From UBA7672 sp044224605 (GTDB lineage: Bacteria > Pseudomonadota > Alphaproteobacteria > Caulobacterales > Hyphomonadaceae): a stretch of DNA of 64,000 bases. The stretch covers positions 1 through 64,000 of the forward strand of contig JBGAKC010000028.1 of NCBI GenBank assembly GCA_044224605.1, written 5' to 3'. A program made the position numbers and the translations under genes. Shown here one piece after another: positions 58,617 to 64,000 of this stretch. The notes below the pieces were generated by a model. That model searched no databases, was not told where the DNA came from, and was given only the letters and a program-made list of their open reading frames with translations. Numbering within the stretch: position 1 is the first letter of the stretch; each line of letters opens with the position of its first letter.

Positions 58617-59585
58617 ATGGCACGCAAGAAGATCGCCCTCATCGGCGCCGGCATGATCGGCGGCACGCTGGCCCACATCTGCTCGCGCGAGGAGCTGGGC
58701 GACGTGGTTCTGGTCGACATGAAGGGCGGCATCGCCAAGGGCAAGGGCCTCGACATCGCCGAAGCGGCGTCGGTCTACGGCAAGGACGGCAAGCTCTCGG
58801 GCGGTTCGCTCGAGGAATACTCGGTGATCGCCGGCGCCGACGTGATCATCGTGACAGCCGGCGTGCCGCGCAAACCGGGCATGAGCCGCGACGACCTCAT
58901 CGGCATCAACCTGAAAGTCATGAAAGACGTCGGCGCCGCCATCAAGACGCACGCGCCGAAGGCCTTCGTGATCTGCATCACCAACCCGCTCGATGCGATG
59001 GTGTGGGCGCTGCAGAAATTCTCGGGCCTCCCGACCTCGCACGTTGTCGGCATGGCCGGCGTGCTCGACTCGGCGCGCTTCGCCTACTTCCTCTCCGAGA
59101 AGACCGGCGTCTCCATCGAGGACGTGAAGGCCTGGACGCTGGGCGGCCATGGCGACGACATGGTGCCGATGATCCGCTACTCGACCGTCGGCGGCCTGCC
59201 GCTGCCGGAGTGCGTGAAAGCCGGCATGTTCACGCAGGAAGAACTCGACGCGATGGTCAAGCGCACCCGCGGCGGCGGCGGCGAAATCGTCGCCCTGCTC
59301 GAGACGGGCTCAGCCTTCTACGCACCCGCTGAATCGGCGGTGGCGATGGCGAAGTCCTACCTGCTCGACAAGAAACGCGTGCTGCCCGTCGCCGCGAACC
59401 TCGCCGGCCAGTATGGCATCAGCGACCTCTATGTCGGCGTGCCGGTCGTGATCGGCAAGGGCGGCGTGGAGAAGGTCGTCGAATTCCCGATGGACGAGGG
59501 CGAGAAGGCGATGTTCGCGAAGTCAGTCGGCGCCGTGCGCGGCCTGCTCGACGCCTGCAAGACGCTGGATCCGTCACTCGCTTGA
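58617..59585 (+). CDS. mdh: malate dehydrogenase
   Basis: A 322-residue NAD-dependent, LDH-like malate dehydrogenase. GAGMIGG (10-16), Asp34 (NAD ribose), substrate Arg85, Arg91 and Arg154, Asn123, and the catalytic pair Asp151/His178 are all present. ATG 58617 is preferred: family-typical MARKKIALIGAG after AGGAG. However, the frame is open upstream to ATG 58479, which would add 46 residues (MFGWFKGDKKKAAQAPSPAA, then Pro-rich), sharing the codon bias. A strong terminator follows. It completes the TCA set with the suc cluster 12 kb to the left. Confidence 0.95.
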   Translation: MARKKIALIGAGMIGGTLAHICSREELGDVVLVDMKGGIAKGKGLDIAEAASVYGKDGKLSGGSLEEYSVIAGADVIIVTAGVPRKPGMSRDDLIGINLKVMKDVGAAIKTHAPKAFVICITNPLDAMVWALQKFSGLPTSHVVGMAGVLDSARFAYFLSEKTGVSIEDVKAWTLGGHGDDMVPMIRYSTVGGLPLPECVKAGMFTQEELDAMVKRTRGGGGEIVALLETGSAFYAPAESAVAMAKSYLLDKKRVLPVAANLAGQYGISDLYVGVPVVIGKGGVEKVVEFPMDEGEKAMFAKSVGAVRGLLDACKTLDPSLA

Positions 59586-59607
59586 GATTGAAGCGAGACA
59601 GAATGCG

Positions 59608-59644
59608 GGGCCCGGCGAGAGATACGCCGGGCCCTTTTCTTTTG
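59608..59644 (+). terminator. intrinsic terminator of mdh
   Basis: A perfect 10-bp GC stem (59608-59617 and 59625-59634, loop AGAGATA) followed by TTTTCTTTT. It starts 22 bp past the mdh stop. Confidence 0.9.
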
Positions 59645-59654
59645 GGGCAGGAGC

Positions 59655-60575
59655 ATGAGAGATCAGAGCATGATCCCGCTGCGCATCGCCTGCATCGGAA
59701 AGCACGGACAGACCGCGCAGGCGCTTGCGGCGGTTGCAGCCGGTTATCCGTCGATCGAGCTGCACCAGGCCGGGCGCGACACGGCCGACCTGACGAAGCC
59801 GGAGACGCTTGAAGCGTTCGTCCATCAGACGCGCGCTCATGTGGTGATCAATGCCGGGGCGTACAATCTCGTCGATCGCGCCGAGACCGAGCCGGATATC
59901 GCGCGGGCCGTGAACGCTATGGGCCCATACGAGCTTGGCGAGATCTGCAAGCGAACCGGCGCGCACTTCATCCACATGTCGACCGATTGCGTGTTCGATG
60001 GGTCGAAGGCGGGGCCATATGTCGAGAGCGACCTGCAGACGCCGATCTCCGTGTACGGGAGCACGAAGGCCGCCGGGGAGATCGCGCTGGCGACCTTGTG
60101 CCCGCAGTCGCTGACGACGCGGGTGTGCTGGGTGTTTTCGGAGTTTGCCGAGAACTTTGTCTCCAAGGTGATCGGCTGGGCGCGCACGCAGCCGAGGTTG
60201 CGCATCGTATCGGACCAGATCGGGCCGCCGACATACGCGCGTGACATCGCTGCCGCCCTGCTCCGCCTTGCGCGGCTGAAAGCGGAGGGCGCGAGCGATC
60301 TTTCGGGCATCCTGCATCTTGCGGCGCGGGACGTGATGAGCCGCGCGGAGATGGCGCGGGCGATCATGGCGGCGTCGAAGCGGCTGGGCGGTCCCTTCGC
60401 GGAGATAGATGCGGTCACGACCGCGGAATTCAATGCGCCGGCAAAGCGGCCGCTGAATGCGCAACTGTCGGGCGTCAAGGCGAGTGAGCGGCTTGGGCTG
60501 GCGTGGACGCCATGGGAAGAAGCGCTGGAGCGATCGGTGACGGGCGTGCTGGCGCGCACGGGAGAAACGACATGA
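59655..60575 (+). CDS. dTDP-4-dehydrorhamnose reductase-like (RmlD family) SDR
   Basis: A 306-residue protein (ATG 59655; an alternative ATG at 59670 gives MIPLRIACIGKHGQTAQAL). It follows the RmlD pattern: GKHGQTAQAL, DLTKPETLEAFVHQTRAHVVINAGAYNLVDRAETEP, FIHMSTDCVFDGSKAGPYVESDLQTPISVYGSTKAAGE (catalytic Tyr-x3-Lys), WVFSEFAENFV, SDQIGPPTYARDIA. It reduces dTDP-4-keto-rhamnose, or a related sugar. Other rml genes are not next to it, so the sugar is uncertain. Its stop overlaps the next gene (ATGA). Confidence 0.85.
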   Translation: MRDQSMIPLRIACIGKHGQTAQALAAVAAGYPSIELHQAGRDTADLTKPETLEAFVHQTRAHVVINAGAYNLVDRAETEPDIARAVNAMGPYELGEICKRTGAHFIHMSTDCVFDGSKAGPYVESDLQTPISVYGSTKAAGEIALATLCPQSLTTRVCWVFSEFAENFVSKVIGWARTQPRLRIVSDQIGPPTYARDIAAALLRLARLKAEGASDLSGILHLAARDVMSRAEMARAIMAASKRLGGPFAEIDAVTTAEFNAPAKRPLNAQLSGVKASERLGLAWTPWEEALERSVTGVLARTGETT

Positions 60576-61144
60576 CATCGCGCATGGACACGGTGATCGA
60601 GACGCCGCGGCTGATCCTGAAGGTTCCAAGCCTTAGGGAGTTCGACGCCTGGTGCGCCTATATGGCGGATGAGGAAGCGGCCCAGTACATCGGCAAGGCG
60701 CAGCCGCCTGCAGTGGTCTGGCGCAGCATCTGCTCGATCGTGGGGGCGTGGCACGAAGAGGGGTTCGCCATGTTCTCCGTATTCGAGAAGGCGACGGGAC
60801 GCTGGGTCGGGCGGCTCGGACCCTGGCGGCCGCATCAGTGGCCGGGCAACGAGGTCGGCTGGGGCGTCATCCGCGAGGTGTGGGGCAAGGGCTATGCGTT
60901 CGAGGGCGCGGTCGCCGCGATGGACTTTGCCGTCGATGTGCTTGGCTGGACCGACATCATCCATTCGATCCATCCGGACAATGTCGCCTCGCAGAAGCTG
61001 GCGATCCGACTCGGCTCGACCAATCGCGGGCCAGGGCGGATGCCCCCGCCCTACCAGAACGATCCGGTCGACCTGTGGGGGCAGACGGCGGACGCGTGGA
61101 AGGCGCGGCGCGAGGGCATGTGGGCCAAGCTCAACGTACGGTGA
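60572..61144 (+). CDS. GNAT family N-acetyltransferase
   Basis: A 190-residue RimJ/RimL-type acetyltransferase: IETPRLILKVPSLREFDAWCAYMADEEAAQYIG, FSVFEKATGRWVGRLGPWRPHQWPGNEVGWGVIREVWGKGYAFEGAVAAMDFA (acetyl-CoA loop WGKGYA) and IIHSIHPDNVASQKLAIRLGS. Substrate unknown. It overlaps the RmlD-like gene by 4 bp and the convergent CHAP gene by 14 bp. Confidence 0.88.
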   Translation: MTSRMDTVIETPRLILKVPSLREFDAWCAYMADEEAAQYIGKAQPPAVVWRSICSIVGAWHEEGFAMFSVFEKATGRWVGRLGPWRPHQWPGNEVGWGVIREVWGKGYAFEGAVAAMDFAVDVLGWTDIIHSIHPDNVASQKLAIRLGSTNRGPGRMPPPYQNDPVDLWGQTADAWKARREGMWAKLNVR

Positions 61145-61790
61145 CGCCGGCCGCGCCGTTGAGCTGGAACGGGTGGATGAAGCCCTGCACCTCATAGGTG
61201 CGCCCGCCCCAGTAGCCGCCCGGAATGTGCCAGACGCGAACTTCGCTCCAGTCATTGTCGTAGGAGACATCCATCACAGGCACGTTGAGGCTGACCTCGC
61301 CGCGGTGCAGCCAGTTGGCGTGATCGACACGCACGAGCCGCTTGGAGACGATCTCTTTCACGACCGCGACGTGGCCGCGCCTTTCGTCGTTCCAGCCACG
61401 CAGGACGAGGATCGAGCCTTCGGCCGGATGCGCTGAGCGCGCGTACTTGCCCTCGGACTGCAACCACCAGGTGACGGCGTCGCCCCAGATCTGGATGCCG
61501 GAAATGTTGCGCGCGAAGGGCGCGCATTCGGAAGACGGCTGGCTGGTGAGGATGGTGGGCGCGTTGGTTTCGTCGAAGGGGATCGAGGTGAGATCGAGCT
61601 GGGGCGGCAAGCGGTAGTTGGGGTCGATGCCTGTGCGCGAAGGCGGAGGCGTGCGGCCGTAGCTGTTCGGCGCAGGGCCGGAGCTGGCGCAGGCGACGGC
61701 GAACAGGGCGGTCAGGCCGAGCATGGCCGCCCTCATCCCGACTGTGCGCACATGCTTCACCATGGGGCGGGAGGATGTGCGCGGATTCAT
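61131..61790 (-). CDS. CHAP-domain lipoprotein (probable peptidoglycan amidase/endopeptidase)
   Basis: A 219-residue frame from ATG 61790; shorter starts at 61763 and 61736 also leave an intact signal (AAMLGLTALFAVAC, lipobox AVAC). The mature part holds a CHAP domain: the Cys of SSECAPFARNISGIQIWGDAVTWW, the His of ERRGHVAVVKEIV, and the Asp/Asn region RVDHANW. A Pro-rich linker follows the anchor. A wall hydrolase of the envelope is likely. The start is uncertain. Confidence 0.82.
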   Translation of the reverse strand: MNPRTSSRPMVKHVRTVGMRAAMLGLTALFAVACASSGPAPNSYGRTPPPSRTGIDPNYRLPPQLDLTSIPFDETNAPTILTSQPSSECAPFARNISGIQIWGDAVTWWLQSEGKYARSAHPAEGSILVLRGWNDERRGHVAVVKEIVSKRLVRVDHANWLHRGEVSLNVPVMDVSYDNDWSEVRVWHIPGGYWGGRTYEVQGFIHPFQLNGAAGVTVR

Positions 61791-62866
61791 GACCGGGAAA
61801 TGAATGAGGCGGCTTCGCGGCGGGCGGGATGCAGGAGGCGTGACAGCGCGATCGCGCAGACAGCCCTGTGAGGCAGTTGTTTTGATTCCGGGAAATTGTT
61901 TCGAGGGCGGCCCGCAGGCGAGCGCGCAGCCCTGCGCTGCCGCCCCGGGCGTTCGTCGCTCAGATCCGCCAACCGTTCAACGTCCTCGAAGCGATGGACG
62001 AGGCGCTCTTTGCGCGGAAGGCCCTGTCGTGCTGGAAGCGAAAGACGATGTCGTCATTGGCGAAGAAGGTGAAGCCAATCCGGATGGCGTCGACGAGGTT
62101 CGTCTCCACCGCCATGGCCGGGCGGCGGGGCCAGTGGATCCAGGGGATGATCTGCCAGAGCCTGTCGATCCGGGGCAGTCGAGGCGCGTGGCGAGCCCGG
62201 CCGGATTTGAACAGCGCCGTCCAACGGTTTGATGGGCCAGTGGGTTGAAGCTGGCTGCGAAGATTTTCCGCCGTCCCACGAAGTCGGGACCCGTCCATCC
62301 AACCTTCGCCGCCGTCATCCTGTAGCTTGGGCCCCGGATAGCGCTTCGCCCTTCCGCGATTGACAAGCGGGGGGCGGCCTGGCGCATCAGGAGGCGCCCC
62401 ATGGCCTGTGAGCGTTCCTTTTGTTTCGACGTTTTGCCTGAGCGGGGGGCAGAACAGGCGAACTGGATTCGCGTACTCGCCTCGACGCTCACCTTGCTTC
62501 CGCGTCCGTCAGCAATATTTTTTTTCGGGATGGCGAATTTGCATCGGTCGCGCTTTCGCAGCGGCATGGGCTGACGCACAGGAGAACGCTGTCGTCGCTC
62601 CCTTACGACCTGACGGAGCGGGAGCGGGAAGAATTGCCGGTCGCAGCCGGAGATTGTTCTTCAGTCCACGGCCCAGAACCCCCTCAAGTCTCCTTTGCGC
62701 AAACGAGAACTGCCGTTGCGACGTGGCGCCTTAGCGGCGCCGTTGACGCTGATGAGGGTGAAGATCAGCGTAACATCTGCGCGAGCCGTAATAGCGGCCG
62801 AGCGGCGACGCCCCTCCCACATTGCGTCGCTCCCGGGGAGGATCGCAGTCAGGGAGGACGCGTCGT
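61791..62866. other. 1.1-kb gene-poor region
   Basis: No convincing gene. A 112-codon minus-strand frame (61960-62298) contains a passably protein-like stretch (VDAIRIGFTFFANDDIVFRFQHDR) but lacks a ribosome site and family resemblance. It holds one copy of the dispersed 21-bp motif (62259-62279) and a hairpin GGCGCC-TTAGC-GGCGCC (62725-62741). The right end is presumably the leader of the TonB receptor gene. Confidence 0.5.
62259..62279. repeat. copy 2 of the dispersed 21-bp motif
   Basis: Matches 4989-5009 at 20 of 21 bases, same orientation. Confidence 0.5.
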
Positions 62867-64000
62867 ATGGCGCAGCTCAATAGGATTTCACTCGTCAGTC
62901 TCATCGCGCTCGGCCTGGCCATGCCAGCCATGGCGCAGAACACCGCAACGGCAGGGCCACAGCCTGCCCCGCCAGCGCCGCCGGAGGACGAAAAACCGGA
63001 TCGCGGGCGCGACGTAGTCGTCGTCACCGCGCAGAAGCGTGAAGAGACCGTGCAGGACATCGCGGTGGCCGTGACCGCCATCACCGATGAGATGCGCGAC
63101 CAGATCGGCCTCACCACGGTGCAGGACTACACCAACTTCGCGCCGGGCCTGTCCTATTCAACCTCGAACGACCGCCTCGGCATGCGCGGTGTGACCCGTA
63201 CATCCAACAACTTCGGCATTCGTTCGGGCATCTCGAACTATGTCGACGGCGTCTACTTCTCCTCCGCCATTCCAGCCAGCCGCGAACCGATCTTCGTCGA
63301 ACGCGTCGAGGTCGTGCGTGGCCCGCAAGGCACCCTCTACGGCCGCGACTCGATCGGCGGCGCGCTCAACGTCATCACCAAGCGCCCGACGGAGGAGTTC
63401 GAGGGCCAGGTGAACATGCAGTACGGCAACTACGACACGCTCGGCGTGGCGACCACGCTCGCCGGACCGATCACCGACTGGATGCGCTATCGCGTCGGCT
63501 ATTCGCGCCAGGCGCAGAATGAAGGCTTCCTCACCAACTATTCGGGTCTGACCACCGAGGGCGGCCGCAAGGACGACACTTACATCGAAGGTCAGCTCGA
63601 GTTCGACATCGGCGATGATATCGACCTGTGGATTCGCGCAGGCTCGCTCAACTGGGACGTTCGCTACGGCGCTCCAGGCGCCCGTACGGGTGCTGATGAT
63701 CCCTATCCCTACAACACGCGGTTCTTCAACTCGACGGCTGAACTTGGTCCCAACGGCTGGTTCGGCCTTGCCGATCCGAACAGGGTCCAGGTCGGCACGC
63801 AGACCACCAACCCGGCCCTCACCGACCGGTATGCCTTCAACACCGACTTCTCCAACTTCGCTCGTCTGTCGCCGACTTCAGAGCTTGCGACCGAACTGAT
63901 CTGGCACGCCGACAATTTCGACATCAAATATCTCGGCGGCTACGTCTGGTATCACTACAACCTGCAACAGGATCAGGACGGCACGTCGGTGAAGAGCTTC
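62867..64000 (+). CDS. TonB-dependent receptor (5' part, runs off the window)
   Basis: 378 codons from ATG 62867 (AGGGAGGA ribosome site, 8-bp spacing) to the window end, without a stop. It has a signal peptide ending AMPAMA, a Pro-rich stretch, a TonB-box-like VVVVTAQKREETVQDIAVAVTAI, and the plug domain (about 60-180) with RGVTRTSNNFGIRS, VERVEVVRGPQGTLYGRDSIGGALNVITKRP. Barrel strands follow (NMQYGNYDTLGVATTLAGPITDWMRYRVGYSRQ). This outer-membrane importer resembles the large FecA-like receptors of Caulobacterales. Substrate cannot be read from this part. Confidence 0.93.
   Translation, partial: MAQLNRISLVSLIALGLAMPAMAQNTATAGPQPAPPAPPEDEKPDRGRDVVVVTAQKREETVQDIAVAVTAITDEMRDQIGLTTVQDYTNFAPGLSYSTSNDRLGMRGVTRTSNNFGIRSGISNYVDGVYFSSAIPASREPIFVERVEVVRGPQGTLYGRDSIGGALNVITKRPTEEFEGQVNMQYGNYDTLGVATTLAGPITDWMRYRVGYSRQAQNEGFLTNYSGLTTEGGRKDDTYIEGQLEFDIGDDIDLWIRAGSLNWDVRYGAPGARTGADDPYPYNTRFFNSTAELGPNGWFGLADPNRVQVGTQTTNPALTDRYAFNTDFSNFARLSPTSELATELIWHADNFDIKYLGGYVWYHYNLQQDQDGTSVKSF

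Noticed and set aside
61960..62298. 112-codon minus-strand frame
   Set aside because: Part of it looks protein-like, but there is no ribosome site or family and it contains the dispersed 21-bp motif, so it is not listed as a gene.

Overview
The window looks like chromosome of a GC-rich, flagellated, stalk- or prosthecate-type alphaproteobacterium of the Caulobacterales (Caulobacter or Hyphomonadaceae-like). The evidence is the gene set: PflI, FliX, CheL, FlbY, FlaF, FlbT and a flagellin family in Caulobacter-like order; a perfect CtrA-type box (TTAA-N7-TTAA) between fliX and flgI; a sigma-54-type promoter in front of a flagellin gene; and an alphaproteobacterial sucCD-sucA-odhB-lpd cluster. 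No rRNA, tRNA, CRISPR array or insertion sequence was seen.

Layout. 1-5,000: a decaying accessory stretch with small lipoproteins, a lipoprotein gene broken by an exact 43-bp tandem duplication, a TIR-domain pseudogene and a palindromic intergenic repeat. 5,000-14,700: flagellar cluster I, with a leftward operon fliL-fliM-pflI-motE-TPR protein and a divergent rightward operon flgF-flgG-flgA-flgH. 14,700-21,700: housekeeping and mixed genes (PepSY membrane protein, def, rmuC, recR, TRIC-type channel, dksA). 21,800-31,150: flagellar cluster II, with fliX divergent from flgI-cheL-flbY, a membrane protein, MarC, three flagellins, flaF and flbT. 31,300-37,500: MoxR ATPase, a frameshifted esterase, an ECF41-like sigma factor next to a VOC protein, a GST and an intact TIR-transmembrane protein. 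37,500-46,800: the 2-oxoglutarate dehydrogenase / succinyl-CoA synthetase cluster on the minus strand. 46,900-56,700: an accessory block (MFS, P450, carotenoid oxygenase, DUF2141, LytTR regulator, TAXI protein, acyltransferase, receiver protein, a broken exported-protein gene, a small membrane ORF). 56,800-61,800: zapE, a TPR-like protein, mdh, a RmlD-like reductase, GNAT and a CHAP lipoprotein. 61,800-62,866 is largely empty, then a TonB-dependent receptor runs off the window.

How it fits together. The two flagellar blocks supply switch (FliM), stator/switch-associated (FliL, MotE), rod (FlgF, FlgG), P- and L-ring (FlgI, FlgH, FlgA), assembly-checkpoint (FliX) and filament (flagellins with FlaF/FlbT control) functions. 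CtrA and sigma-54 sites suggest the usual class II to class III cascade. The TCA genes are functionally one set, but mdh (plus strand) is separated from sucCD (minus strand) by about 12 kb of accessory genes, which suggests a rearrangement. At least three other accessory genes carry frameshifts or nonsense codons, so the accessory segments look to be under weak selection, or the assembly carries local errors. The most unusual items are the TIR-transmembrane-periplasmic protein, the exact 43-bp frameshifting duplication, a possible 46-residue N-terminal extension of malate dehydrogenase, and the divergent LytTR / DUF2141 / carotenoid-oxygenase locus.
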